Below, piece by piece: positions 8,563 to 16,116 of a DNA stretch of 24,835 bases (position 1 is its first letter; the number at the start of each line of letters is the position of its first letter). This stretch comes from a virus. Location: positions 1 to 24,835 of the IMG/VR virus record IMGVR_UViG_3300029787_000308. One strand, given 5' to 3'. A model generated the notes under the pieces. It saw nothing but the letters and a program-made list of their open reading frames with translations, was not told the origin of the DNA and did not search any database. The position numbers were made by a program, and so were the translations under genes.

Positions 8563-8592
8563 ATTGTATCAACAAAGACTATCTAAGTACAA
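8563..8592 (-). promoter_or_regulatory. Candidate leftward promoter for the capsid block
   Basis: Read leftward, TTGTAC (8592-8587) and TACAAT (8568-8563) are separated by 18 bases, about 30 bases upstream of the protease ATG. The -10 matches the sigma70 consensus at five of six positions; the -35 is weaker. A promoter is expected here, because the plus-strand cassette separates the capsid block from the upstream leftward operon. The score is only moderate because AT-rich DNA gives chance matches. Confidence 0.4.
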
Positions 8593-8638
8593 GGGAATTT
8601 AGGTGATAGTAACATAAGCGACAAGTTGTTTTGGGTCG

Positions 8639-8700
8639 ATTACGGGCATTCTAGGACGTGTTTTTTACGACCTAAAGGTCAGAATCCGTAGAAACTGACC
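8639..8700. other. Structured, GC-richer intergenic patch
   Basis: The 283 bases between the protease gene and the first rightward ORF hold no recognised gene. Within them are GGTCAG (8677-8682) and CTGACC (8695-8700), which pair perfectly around 12 bases. AGGACGT (8653-8659) and ACGACCT (8667-8673) pair with one mismatch around GTTTTTT. TACGG and CCGTA add a possible outer pairing. This could be a regulatory RNA element, an operator or the remnant of an insertion. No tRNA fold was found. Only the repeats themselves are certain. Confidence 0.4.
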
Positions 8701-8753
8701 TCATGGGTATTATTCCTATAGAAAATATATATGAAATTAATTGATATTAGTAC

Positions 8754-8781
8754 TGGACATAACGTCATATAGGAGTAAAAT
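8754..8781 (+). promoter_or_regulatory. Candidate rightward promoter for the inserted cassette
   Basis: TGGACA (8754-8759) and TAAAAT (8776-8781) are separated by 16 bases, just upstream of the rightward cassette. The stretch from the -35 end into the spacer reads ACATAACGTCATATA (8757-8771). The promoter at 22339 carries the same 15 bases with one difference at the same place. The coincidence of position and sequence supports a real, co-regulated promoter pair. Confidence 0.55.
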
Positions 8782-8816
8782 ACTAGGTATAGAAATTGTT
8801 AAACAGGAGAAAATAA

Positions 8817-8900
8817 ATGATAACAATAATTTTTATGATGAGCTTACCAATAATGTTGTATATAGGATATGACATATTAACAACAACAATTAAAATATAA
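8817..8900 (+). CDS. Tiny hydrophobic peptide (27 residues), possible membrane protein
   Basis: A short frame begins at 8817 with ACAGGAGAAAATAA directly before the ATG, a good Shine-Dalgarno sequence. It encodes MITIIFMMSLPIMLYIGYDI followed by LTTTIKI, a single hydrophobic segment long enough to span a membrane. The stop is followed within 15 bases by the ribosome-binding site of the next gene. No family is recognised. The signal is the ribosome-binding site plus the coherent hydrophobic composition. As AT-rich DNA gives Ile-rich frames easily, confidence is limited. Confidence 0.45.
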   Translation: MITIIFMMSLPIMLYIGYDILTTTIKI

Positions 8901-8914
8901 TTAGGAGTAGAAAA

Positions 8915-9241
8915 ATGGCAATGATAAAAGTAAAAGTAAAATATAAAGAGTACGAAAATAGTACATGGGTTGGTACTAAAACAACAACATTGACAATCGA
9001 AATGAATAAAGATGCTTGGAAAAGTTTATTTTATTCATATCAAGATAGCATCTTAACAATGAAGATACTTGGAAATGAACAAAAAATATCTAGAACAGGA
9101 TTAGGGTATAGATTTAAAGAATCTTGTGTTGGAACTAATTACGATATAGAAAAAGTAACTATCGTAAGTGAGTATGATTTTAATACAGAAGATTTTATGC
9201 CTTTATCTGATGCAGATATGATAATTTATAACGGAGCATAA
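8915..9241 (+). CDS. Hypothetical protein of rightward cassette
   Basis: This 108-residue protein (MAMIKVKVKYKEYENSTWVG) has alternating Val/Lys/Thr strands in the first 30 residues, suggesting a beta-rich N-terminus, and an acidic C-terminal third (EYDFNTEDFMPLSDADMII). A strong TTAGGAG sequence precedes the ATG. It is the first sizeable gene of a plus-strand cassette of unknown function inside the otherwise leftward head module. No family, catalytic motif or signal peptide is seen. Confidence 0.6.
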   Translation: MAMIKVKVKYKEYENSTWVGTKTTTLTIEMNKDAWKSLFYSYQDSILTMKILGNEQKISRTGLGYRFKESCVGTNYDIEKVTIVSEYDFNTEDFMPLSDADMIIYNGA

Positions 9242-9243
9242 CA

Positions 9244-9477
9244 ATGACAGTAGCAAAAAAATATAATATCAGGACGAAGTTGAGTGCAGACCGTCAAAAG
9301 TTTTATGACAATCTATCTGAAATTGCTTTATTTAGATTTTACAGATTCGCTTTACATGGAAATTGTGAAAAAATTCTAGCAAGGTTTGTTATAAACCTTT
9401 ACGAGAAAAAGTTTGCAGACCAACCTTTCATCAAATTAATCAAACAAAGTCATGCTGATAGGAATAGATGGAACTAG
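9244..9477 (+). CDS. Small basic hypothetical protein
   Basis: This 77-residue basic protein (MTVAKKYNIRTKLSADRQKF) has a predicted helical, aromatic-rich middle (LFRFYRFALHGNCEKILARFVINLYEKKF is the region at 30-58, described by position here). It starts two bases after the upstream stop, with GGAG nine bases before the ATG, so it belongs to the same cassette. A nucleic-acid-binding role is possible from its charge but cannot be supported further. Confidence 0.55.
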   Translation: MTVAKKYNIRTKLSADRQKFYDNLSEIALFRFYRFALHGNCEKILARFVINLYEKKFADQPFIKLIKQSHADRNRWN

Positions 9478-9961
9478 GATGAAAGACTTTATGACAAATG
9501 ACGACCCTCTTTTAGACGAAGAGGGTTGGACAGAATTGCTGAGACAAGAACGTAGTCTGCGATGGAGAAAAATTAAGTACGGTGTTTTTAAGACTAAACC
9601 TGTACCATATTCTGTAGAAGAAAATCCTCATGTAGACTTTGACAATGTTGATACTGAAATACTACACGACCTTGCTGACCCTTTAGCTTGTGATACGACA
9701 TTGCAAAAACTTCTAAGTGGACATGAAGATGTTAATGCATCACCACTTTATTACAAAGAAGAAAAATATGGTAACTATGACGATGCTTATTTTAAGATAG
9801 CAATAAATAGTCGTAGAGGGAGCATCAATAATAAATACAATAGAAAAATTAAGGAAGCAAAAAGTACAATCAAAGATTCTAGAAAACTTAGAAAAGTTCT
9901 AAACAAATTAAAACAAGAACGTGATAAAGAATTGAAGAACTTAATCAATCTTCAACTATAG
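9452..9961 (+). CDS. Hypothetical charged protein, last gene of rightward cassette
   Basis: The frame is up to 169 residues. The first ATG (9452) lacks a Shine-Dalgarno sequence and overlaps the upstream gene by 26 bases. The ATGs at 9479 and 9491 are alternatives, the latter with AGGA 11 bases before it. Residues from about 120 onward are Lys/Arg/Glu-rich and helical, ending KLKQERDKELKNLINLQL, probably a coiled coil. No family is recognised. Its 3' end overlaps the 3' end of the convergent MuF gene by 17 bases, so the two transcripts meet head-on. Confidence 0.55.
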   Translation: MLIGIDGTRMKDFMTNDDPLLDEEGWTELLRQERSLRWRKIKYGVFKTKPVPYSVEENPHVDFDNVDTEILHDLADPLACDTTLQKLLSGHEDVNASPLYYKEEKYGNYDDAYFKIAINSRRGSINNKYNRKIKEAKSTIKDSRKLRKVLNKLKQERDKELKNLINLQL

Positions 9962-10748
9962 TTTTTATATCGTGATATAAAATAGAACATCGACAGTTAA
10001 TTACATTCAATGCACCACCCGTTGGGTCTCCTGCGAACTTCATCGGAACTTCTCTTACACCACCACCTGCAACAGGAGTAAAAATTATAAAGTCCTCGTC
10101 AATGCCAACTGATGAGCCACTCACCTGTTTATGCCATGACCTTGCTCTAGCATCCTGAGAACTTATCCATTCTTTTTTCGGCTCTTCCAACAAAAGACCT
10201 TTAGCACTTTCATATTGTCCGTAATTCATTGCAGTATGTGTTTCTGTTCTAGCAATCATCTTTGCTCTCGTCTCTGAGAATGTAGAAGATTGTCTGATAG
10301 CAAATGCAGTATCGACTTCGCTTAATCCCTCCTCAATAGATTTCTTGATAACTCTTTGTATGTTCTTTTTTGTCGTAGCCGTAACTAACGTAACGTTCTG
10401 TGCAGTAGAAGAATTTATATATGCTTTTACTATTGGAGTTACTGGAACAAATACTCCATCTTCTTCAAAGATTATTTCTTCTCCCTTGATATCTAAATCA
10501 CGTTTCATGTTTTTATAAACTCTATCAATAACTGTTTCTGCTTGACGACTAAACAATAAATATATCCTGTCGAAAAAATCATCATAAAAACTGTCAGTAA
10601 CCGTTAAGTCTCTTTTATATTCTCTTGATGCTCTTAGTCCATAGCTTTTAAAAGAATCGTATAATCGACCTCTGAATGCCTTAGATAAGGTAACTAAAGT
10701 TCTTAGATTCTCTCTGTAATATTTTCTTTTGCTAATTCTGTTTGCCAT
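9945..10748 (-). CDS. MuF/SPP1 gp7-like head morphogenesis protein
   Basis: This 267-residue protein has a basic helical N-terminal half (MANRISKRKYYRENLRTL). Its C-terminal half matches the phage Mu F / SPP1 gp7 minor head domain: ARTETHTAMNYGQYESAK at about 170-185, WISSQDARARSWHKQVSG, and the closing NVINCRCSILYH near residue 253. Such proteins bind the portal and enter the capsid during assembly, and some help eject DNA. It overlaps the HNH gene upstream by 17 bases. Portal and MuF genes are usually neighbours; here three small or medium genes separate them. Confidence 0.85.
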   Translation of the reverse strand: MANRISKRKYYRENLRTLVTLSKAFRGRLYDSFKSYGLRASREYKRDLTVTDSFYDDFFDRIYLLFSRQAETVIDRVYKNMKRDLDIKGEEIIFEEDGVFVPVTPIVKAYINSSTAQNVTLVTATTKKNIQRVIKKSIEEGLSEVDTAFAIRQSSTFSETRAKMIARTETHTAMNYGQYESAKGLLLEEPKKEWISSQDARARSWHKQVSGSSVGIDEDFIIFTPVAGGGVREVPMKFAGDPTGGALNVINCRCSILYHDIKTIVED

Positions 10749-11010
10749 TGATACTCTCGTTAACTTCTCTTAATAATTCTTCCTGACTCCCAAAGGTTTC
10801 TGTAAACCACTTAGGATTTAGATGGATGGATTCTATAGATGTTCTGTGGTGATGTGGACATAACGGAATAACATCAAAATGATTTCTTTTTGCACCAAAT
10901 CTTTTTACATGATGAATTTCAGCAGGTGTATTGTGATATCCTAGTTTAGTACAAGCGATACAACCTAACTCTACTACCTTTCTCAGATGGTTTCTTTCAG
11001 TCGTCTTCAT
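10732..11010 (-). CDS. HNH endonuclease, packaging-region type
   Basis: This 92-residue protein has the zinc and HNH elements in order: Cys17-x2-Cys20, His33-His34 (AEIHHVKRFGAKRNH), then PLCPHHHR with Cys51 and His53-55, and His63. It resembles compact phage HNH nucleases of the type found near terminase genes in HK97-like phages, which are needed for terminase cutting in some of them. Position between portal and MuF agrees with that. A free-standing homing endonuclease is less likely, as it overlaps both neighbours and seems fully part of the operon. Confidence 0.8.
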   Translation of the reverse strand: MKTTERNHLRKVVELGCIACTKLGYHNTPAEIHHVKRFGAKRNHFDVIPLCPHHHRTSIESIHLNPKWFTETFGSQEELLREVNESINGKQN

Positions 11011-11242
11011 CTACATCTATCATCCATAAATCTTCTACACAAGATTTTAGTATAACAGATATGCCACCTATACCTGAATCCTTAGTGACGGCATTAGCAA
11101 TCTTGTAAGACTGTTTATCTTCTTTAATCAACCAACCTATAGTTCTACATAGTTCAGGTTGACAATTGTCTACATTTTCAACCCACCGTGCATCAGCAGT
11201 ATGGTCTAACCAATCTACCATAATCAACGGATAGTCTTTCAT
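10997..11242 (-). CDS. Small conserved phage hypothetical protein
   Basis: This 81-residue protein (MKDYPLIMVDWLDHTADARW) resembles short phage proteins beginning with a P-L-I-x-V-x-W-x-D-H motif and containing a GWLIKEDKQSYKIANAV-like beta hairpin. These are widespread but of unknown function; the resemblance is from memory. It overlaps the metallophosphoesterase gene by four bases (ATGA) and the HNH gene by 14, so translation is coupled. Confidence 0.65.
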   Translation of the reverse strand: MKDYPLIMVDWLDHTADARWVENVDNCQPELCRTIGWLIKEDKQSYKIANAVTKDSGIGGISVILKSCVEDLWMIDVDEDD

Positions 11243-12264
11243 GCCTTATATTTTTTACCTCTAAAGTATGCAGTTCCATGATAGTTACTGACTTGTACTA
11301 ATTCAGGATGAACTGTTTTCTCTTTAGGGTCAACTGTAATAACTGCGAATCCATTGTTCCAATCATTCGCTACGTTATCTTCTAGATAAGGATGGTATGC
11401 TTCTGATAGATGCCCTGTCTGTATAGACATTGAGCTTGTTGAATATGTGTTAAACGTTCTAGCATTAAGTTGGTGCGTATGCCCTGTAACAATATGGATA
11501 CCTGCTCTCATAGAGTTTTGGTAAGCAGTATGAACACCACCTCTCATTCTATGTTTAATCATAACTGTATCATCTAAAAGATGTGACATTGCCCAACACC
11601 AGTCAGGAAATAAGTTTTGTATCTTAAATGCTTCTAAATCTTCGAATGCTCTACCCCACGACATTGCTACTTTAGATATTCTTGTTTCATGGTTTCCAAA
11701 TGTTGCAATCTGCTTAATAGGATATTTAGCATTGTTAATTACTTTTTGAATCTTGTTAATTTGTTTTTGTGAATCTAGTATCTCTTGTTGTACTGTACGT
11801 TCTTTGGGTCTTATCTCTGTGTGAAACTTTGCAAAAGAAGATAGTATAGACATGTCCATAATGTCTCCGTTAGCGACTACACATTTTAGTTCTCTCGTTA
11901 GAGTAAGTTCTTTGATAATCTTTAATAGTATTTTATATGATGGTGTTTCATGACCCTCGAAATGTGCATCAGAGAATACAACCATTGTGTAAGGATTCTT
12001 AGATACATCAATCTGATTTGTTAATGGAGGTAAGTTTTCACGTTCTGTTCTCGTAACGTAATTAGATTTGTTTGTATGTGGTAATAAAGTTTTTCCTGTT
12101 ATTTCTTCTGCTTGTTGTCTGTAGAATGTCATCGTTCCAGAGTCGGTAGACAATCCTAAATATTCAAACACATCTTTTTGACAATGCATCTGTGGTAAGT
12201 TCCAAACTCTTACAATGTCGTGTGCAGTTGTTATAGATATACTTGACCTATCACTACTAGGCAT
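11239..12264 (-). CDS. Calcineurin-like metallophosphoesterase with N-terminal extension
   Basis: In this 341-residue enzyme all the metal-binding motifs are present: FSDAH (97-101), NGD (132-134), GNHE (190-193) and GHTH (261-264). The family cleaves phosphomonoesters or phosphodiesters with two metal ions, and phage members may process nucleic-acid ends or nucleotides. The substrate here is unknown. The first ~70 residues (AHDIVRVWNLPQMHCQKDVFEYL region) look like a small helical, possibly DNA-binding domain. The gene sits between portal and HNH in the packaging block, starting 9 bases after the portal stop. A role linked to DNA ends during packaging is conceivable but unproven. Confidence 0.85.
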   Translation of the reverse strand: MPSSDRSSISITTAHDIVRVWNLPQMHCQKDVFEYLGLSTDSGTMTFYRQQAEEITGKTLLPHTNKSNYVTRTERENLPPLTNQIDVSKNPYTMVVFSDAHFEGHETPSYKILLKIIKELTLTRELKCVVANGDIMDMSILSSFAKFHTEIRPKERTVQQEILDSQKQINKIQKVINNAKYPIKQIATFGNHETRISKVAMSWGRAFEDLEAFKIQNLFPDWCWAMSHLLDDTVMIKHRMRGGVHTAYQNSMRAGIHIVTGHTHQLNARTFNTYSTSSMSIQTGHLSEAYHPYLEDNVANDWNNGFAVITVDPKEKTVHPELVQVSNYHGTAYFRGKKYKA

Positions 12265-12273
12265 TTTATTCTC

Positions 12274-14496
12274 CTATTTTTTTGAAGATAAAGGATGTGC
12301 AGATGGTAACAAGTCTAAATCAAATTTACCACCTCTAAACTTTCCTGTTCTTACTGCGACAAGAAAAGCATTTACTCTTGCATATGCCCATCTATCTTCA
12401 CCACCACTAGCACGAACACTTGGTCGTACAGATTGTGGGTTTGTTCTGTATGCACCAATGCCACGTCTAAAGACTGCTGACAACATTCCGAGTGTTACTC
12501 GTTTACCTTTTTGGTCTCCATACTTTTCATTATGTTTATCTACTTTACCTTGTAATCCTTTTTTAACACTAGCACTAACACTTGGTGCTTTGGTCTCATC
12601 TTCTTCGTCATCGTGATATGATTTAAGTTCGATACATGCTTCTTCAAAATATTCTACTTCCTCGTCAGACTTTTCTCGTTCACGCATAATCTGATTACGT
12701 TTAGTTTTAGCCCAACTAAATCCTGCATCACCACCCCACAATGCCCAAGCAATTCTACCTGCTGATGGATAACCATCCTCACCTCTGTCAAATCCTTGTC
12801 CTTGCTTATCTACTTCATGTCTAGAGAAGAATGAATACATTCTTAATACTGTGTTAGGTGACAATCTTGTTTTGTTTGCAATGTCTCTTGCTCTTGCTAC
12901 ACCAACACCTGTTCCACCTCTGTTAAATTCTTTTCTCCATTCGAGTCCTCGTTTAGCTTCGCTTACCATTCCGTCTGATGGTGTTAAGTTTAAATCGTCT
13001 AATGCTTTTCTATTGTTGATTGCTTGTTCGTATTCGGCATGACTTCTGCATGGCATATAAACTGTCTGTCCGTCTTTGTCTTGTGAGTGCGTACCGATGC
13101 AACCTATTTCGTCTGCTCTGTCTATTGCTTCTTCTTCTGTTGTGTAGGTATCTACATCAACACTTTCCTTTGTACCATAAGCCATGTCGTAAAGTTTTTC
13201 TCTACCCTCTGCATCTACAGGATTATCATTATCTTCTTCGCTTTCGTTTTCTACAGCTTCACCAATTGGAAATAAGTTAGATGCAATGTAAAGTTCATCT
13301 GCACCATCTATTGGGTCAAGTCCTAGTTTCTCTCTAGCTTCATTCCTTGTAAGTATTCCTGCTGTAACTGCACCTTGAACATTAGTGTAAGTTTGTTTTG
13401 TTTTTTCAGCCATAGCAGGTATAGAGTTGATATCATACTGAATATGAATATCTCCGTTATACAAAGGTGCTAAGTATTCGTTTAAATCTGATTCTACTCT
13501 TTTTAGTAGTGGTATTATTGTTTCTTCGTATAGAGCAAGTTTTGCAGTTTCCATATTAGAATATGTATTCGCTTCAGGAATCCCAATCAACTGTGCAGGT
13601 ACACCGAAACACAATGCAATCTCTCTTGCTGATAAGTTAAGTAATTCTAAGAAGTCCATGTCCTTTGGATTAAGTCCGAGTTGTTGGTAAGAGAAGTTAC
13701 CCTCTAACAACATTGGTCGTCCTGAGTTATGACTACCTTGAAATCTAAATTCTAAATCTTCCAACAACCTTGCTCTCTGCTCATCCGTGAGCTCAGTACT
13801 CATTCCTGTTTCATCAGTCGGCTCAAATTTAAGCATTCCTGATGGAGTACATCCATTTTTTAAAAGAGCAACGTTGTGTAATCCTGCGAGGTTATGTTGG
13901 TCGATGTTGTATGCACTAGCCATGATAGGTGATAGTCCATAGAAGTCATCTAACGGACTCCATAGTTTTGTTTGTTTAATTTGACTCATACCTGTTGTTG
14001 GGTCGACTGGATATGATTTTAAAACTCTACCATCTACAACGTATTCATAAGCATCAGGTATCATTGACTCACCTGCGTTAACTCTCATTCTGTCAGGTCT
14101 TAGTAAATATAATTCTCTTGCAGGTCTTAGTGCATCTGAATCTCTTACGATGTAAGTGTTACCTGAAATCATTAAGTAAGAATAAAGTGATGAGAAGAAT
14201 TCAACACCTGATTGTAAAGGGTTAGGTCTGTTAAGTAATGATATTAGTTCGTGGTTTTCTAAAAGATTATCACCATCATATATGTCTATCTTAACTGCTG
14301 ATGCTGAATTAGCAATTAACTGAATGCATCTGTGGACAATTGCGTTTTCTTCGTAGCCCTCTTTTGCATAGTCTTTATATTTTCTATTAGACTTAGATGC
14401 ATATGCGTTCAACTTATTGAACATTACTTTTGGTGCTTCTTTTCTTTGTGTGACTTGTTGTACTTCTTTTTTAAAAAATCTATCAAATATTCCCAT
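12274..14496 (-). CDS. Portal protein with three extra C-terminal domains
   Basis: This 740-residue protein is far longer than HK97-type portals (about 400). Residues 1 to ~415 are the portal core: NAIVHRCIQLIANSAS, LLNRPNPLQSG, SGNTYIVRD, DDFYGLSPI, FGVPAQLIG, TYSNMETAK, and ITRNEAREKLGL-like ILTRNEAREKLGLDPIDG. Then come a small module at ~450-492 with Cys466 and Cys483 (IGCIGTHS, YMPCRSHAEY), a module at ~505-608 ending GRIAWALWGGDAG, and a final one at ~645-740 (RRGIGAYRTNPQSVRPS, AYARVNAFLVAVRTGKFR, DLLPSAHPLSSK) resembling the domain I recall as DUF5824. The extra modules occur as pieces of other phage structural polyproteins. Their roles, possibly scaffolding or internal head protein, are unknown. 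It starts two bases after the terminase stop. Confidence 0.88.
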   Translation of the reverse strand: MGIFDRFFKKEVQQVTQRKEAPKVMFNKLNAYASKSNRKYKDYAKEGYEENAIVHRCIQLIANSASAVKIDIYDGDNLLENHELISLLNRPNPLQSGVEFFSSLYSYLMISGNTYIVRDSDALRPARELYLLRPDRMRVNAGESMIPDAYEYVVDGRVLKSYPVDPTTGMSQIKQTKLWSPLDDFYGLSPIMASAYNIDQHNLAGLHNVALLKNGCTPSGMLKFEPTDETGMSTELTDEQRARLLEDLEFRFQGSHNSGRPMLLEGNFSYQQLGLNPKDMDFLELLNLSAREIALCFGVPAQLIGIPEANTYSNMETAKLALYEETIIPLLKRVESDLNEYLAPLYNGDIHIQYDINSIPAMAEKTKQTYTNVQGAVTAGILTRNEAREKLGLDPIDGADELYIASNLFPIGEAVENESEEDNDNPVDAEGREKLYDMAYGTKESVDVDTYTTEEEAIDRADEIGCIGTHSQDKDGQTVYMPCRSHAEYEQAINNRKALDDLNLTPSDGMVSEAKRGLEWRKEFNRGGTGVGVARARDIANKTRLSPNTVLRMYSFFSRHEVDKQGQGFDRGEDGYPSAGRIAWALWGGDAGFSWAKTKRNQIMREREKSDEEVEYFEEACIELKSYHDDEEDETKAPSVSASVKKGLQGKVDKHNEKYGDQKGKRVTLGMLSAVFRRGIGAYRTNPQSVRPSVRASGGEDRWAYARVNAFLVAVRTGKFRGGKFDLDLLPSAHPLSSKK

Positions 14497-14497
14497 A

Positions 14498-15775
14498 TTA
14501 ACTTATCCTGAAAACTGCTTTACCTGAGTTCTGTAAACTTGTAATTCCAAACACCAATGCATCTAACCTATCAGGAGATGATACACTATTTCCTGTATAT
14601 TGGCACATTTGTTCTTCTAAGTCTTTAAAAAAACCTACGTGGTGTACCTTTCCTTGTTCGTACAAACTTGATACGGGCTCGGCTCTTAGCATTTTGCCTT
14701 TGCTACTTCGTATTGCTCTGTAAGGTATTTGTCCATCTTGTACTCTCAACAATCTCTCAATTAAATCACCACCGTTGTTTACTTCAGCAGTTATGTAGTT
14801 AGCTTCATACTCGTAATATAACCCAATAGCTTTTTTAATCCAATCATCAGGTGTATATGTACCACTTCTGTCATCTAGTATGTAGTAGTGATTATCTTCA
14901 CCTCTACCAACAACTATGATTCCTGTCTCATCTGAATTAGCATTGCTTGTTACAGCAGGGTCGACTGCGATAACTATCTTACTTAGTTGTGGTTGTTGTT
15001 TTACTCTTGCGTTATCAATCAAATCTCTTTTGAATAAACTACCCTCGATATCTTCTAATATCTCTGCGTAGAGTTCTTGTCTACCTAGTCTAGTGTTTTC
15101 GTATCTATCTTTTAACATTGAGATTGTAGATTTAGCAAGGTTATCTTCGTTCTCAAATGTTGACCCTGTTATTTTCTTTACATCTTTTCTCTCGAACAAT
15201 TCTTTAATGAGTGGTAATGGTCTTGGTGTTGTTGTAATTATGCACTTAGGGTTTTCGCCTAGACGTAAAGCCATCATTAGGTTATCAAAGGTTTCTCTGT
15301 ATCTCCATGATGCAACCTCATCGCACCATACTCTGTGAAAGTTTTGTCCACGAATTCTGTCTGCTTCTATCGCAGGAAAGCCAATAATCTTAGAGCCGTT
15401 GTGAAATGTAATCTCTGATGCAGATTTGTTATAACCTTTGTATGCTAGTAAGTCTTTATCAATGATGCTTATGATTCCTGATTCACCTTGAAAGCAAACC
15501 TTAGATAAGTCTGAGTAAGTTGGTGCAACTACTCCACACATTACGTTGGGTTTCTTTAGACAATAAGTAATCATGTCCATCGCACCAGTCAAAGTCTTTC
15601 CCCATCCACGACCTGCAAGAAACATGTAGATGTTATGTTCGTCATCATCACGGATGACTTGCTTTGGTCTAGACTTTTTATGCCACCATTCAGTCAGAAG
15701 TAGAGTTGCTTTCCTCTGCTTCGATTGCAGAGTCTCGAATGTTTTCGAGTAGTCTCTCAAATTGTCTTTCGTCAT
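14498..15775 (-). CDS. terL: Terminase large subunit
   Basis: This 425-residue DNA-packaging motor has a Walker A AGRGWGKT (54-61), a Walker B ending in acidic residues in HRVWCDEVA (Asp152-Glu153), and a coupling motif TTTPRP (181-186). The C-terminal RNase H-fold nuclease has Asp272 (IAVDPAV), Glu331 (ITAEVNNGG) and Asp402/405 (SPDRLDALV). It translocates DNA into the prohead through the portal and cuts the concatemer. The start overlaps the small-subunit gene by 86 bases, longer than usual, and lacks a strong ribosome-binding site, so translation may be coupled. Confidence 0.95.
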   Translation of the reverse strand: MTKDNLRDYSKTFETLQSKQRKATLLLTEWWHKKSRPKQVIRDDDEHNIYMFLAGRGWGKTLTGAMDMITYCLKKPNVMCGVVAPTYSDLSKVCFQGESGIISIIDKDLLAYKGYNKSASEITFHNGSKIIGFPAIEADRIRGQNFHRVWCDEVASWRYRETFDNLMMALRLGENPKCIITTTPRPLPLIKELFERKDVKKITGSTFENEDNLAKSTISMLKDRYENTRLGRQELYAEILEDIEGSLFKRDLIDNARVKQQPQLSKIVIAVDPAVTSNANSDETGIIVVGRGEDNHYYILDDRSGTYTPDDWIKKAIGLYYEYEANYITAEVNNGGDLIERLLRVQDGQIPYRAIRSSKGKMLRAEPVSSLYEQGKVHHVGFFKDLEEQMCQYTGNSVSSPDRLDALVFGITSLQNSGKAVFRIS

Positions 15776-16073
15776 TTTCTGTATTGATAACCTCTAGTGT
15801 GTTTGTATCTTTCCAACCTGCTTGACATTTCAACCAAAAGATTCCTGCTGTTACAGCTCCCTGTCCATCGCCTGTTGCAATCCTAAATAAGTTTCTTGAT
15901 ACAGATGCGTTTGCTTCTGCTTTACCTTGCATAAGTTCTTGTGAATAATATTTTGTTAATGAGTTCCTTGATATCTCTAGGATAGAACACATTTGTTCTT
16001 GCGTTATTCCTAACCCTGATAAGTTCTTTACCATCTTACTCGTATCTGGTGACTTTGTTATTATCTTTGGCAT
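15690..16073 (-). CDS. terS: Terminase small subunit (putative)
   Basis: In this 127-residue protein an HTH-like segment at about 18-45 (LGITQEQMCSILEISRNSLTKYY) is followed by a helical region (AEANASVSRNLFRIATGDGQGAV) and an acidic C-terminus (ENIRDSAIEAEESNSTSD). That matches small terminase subunits, which recognise the packaging site and hand DNA to TerL. It lies directly before terL. No Shine-Dalgarno sequence precedes the ATG. A -10-like element ends only 8 bases upstream, so the message may be leaderless. Two tandem-repeat arrays lie just upstream and could be its binding site. Confidence 0.75.
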   Translation of the reverse strand: MPKIITKSPDTSKMVKNLSGLGITQEQMCSILEISRNSLTKYYSQELMQGKAEANASVSRNLFRIATGDGQGAVTAGIFWLKCQAGWKDTNTLEVINTENDERQFERLLENIRDSAIEAEESNSTSD

Positions 16074-16079
16074 ATTGGA

Positions 16080-16108
16080 ATATTATATGTCTTTTTATTA
16101 ATGTTCAA
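16080..16108 (-). promoter_or_regulatory. Candidate terS promoter, possibly giving a leaderless mRNA
   Basis: Reading leftward, TTGAAC (16108-16103) is followed 15 bases later by TATAAT (16087-16082), or 17 bases later by TAATAT (16085-16080). The terS ATG is at 16073. Transcription from here would begin at or within a few bases of the ATG, in line with the absence of a ribosome-binding site. The AT-rich setting makes chance matches likely. Confidence 0.35.
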
Positions 16109-16116
16109 ATAAATCT

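Noticed and set aside
8639-8700. Possible tRNA or attachment site in the intergenic patch
   Set aside because: No cloverleaf, no T-arm consensus with matching acceptor stem and no integrase nearby.
9963-9982. Perfect inverted repeat TTTTATATC-gt-GATATAAAA after the rightward cassette
   Set aside because: As a terminator it is weak: the stem is almost all A-T, there is no following T-run on the plus strand, and it lies in the coding end of the MuF gene. Left as a possible minor hairpin only.
12215-12616. Open plus-strand frame of 133 codons opposite the portal and metallophosphoesterase genes
   Set aside because: It is antisense to two well-supported genes, has Ser/Leu-rich shadow composition and no clear ribosome-binding site.
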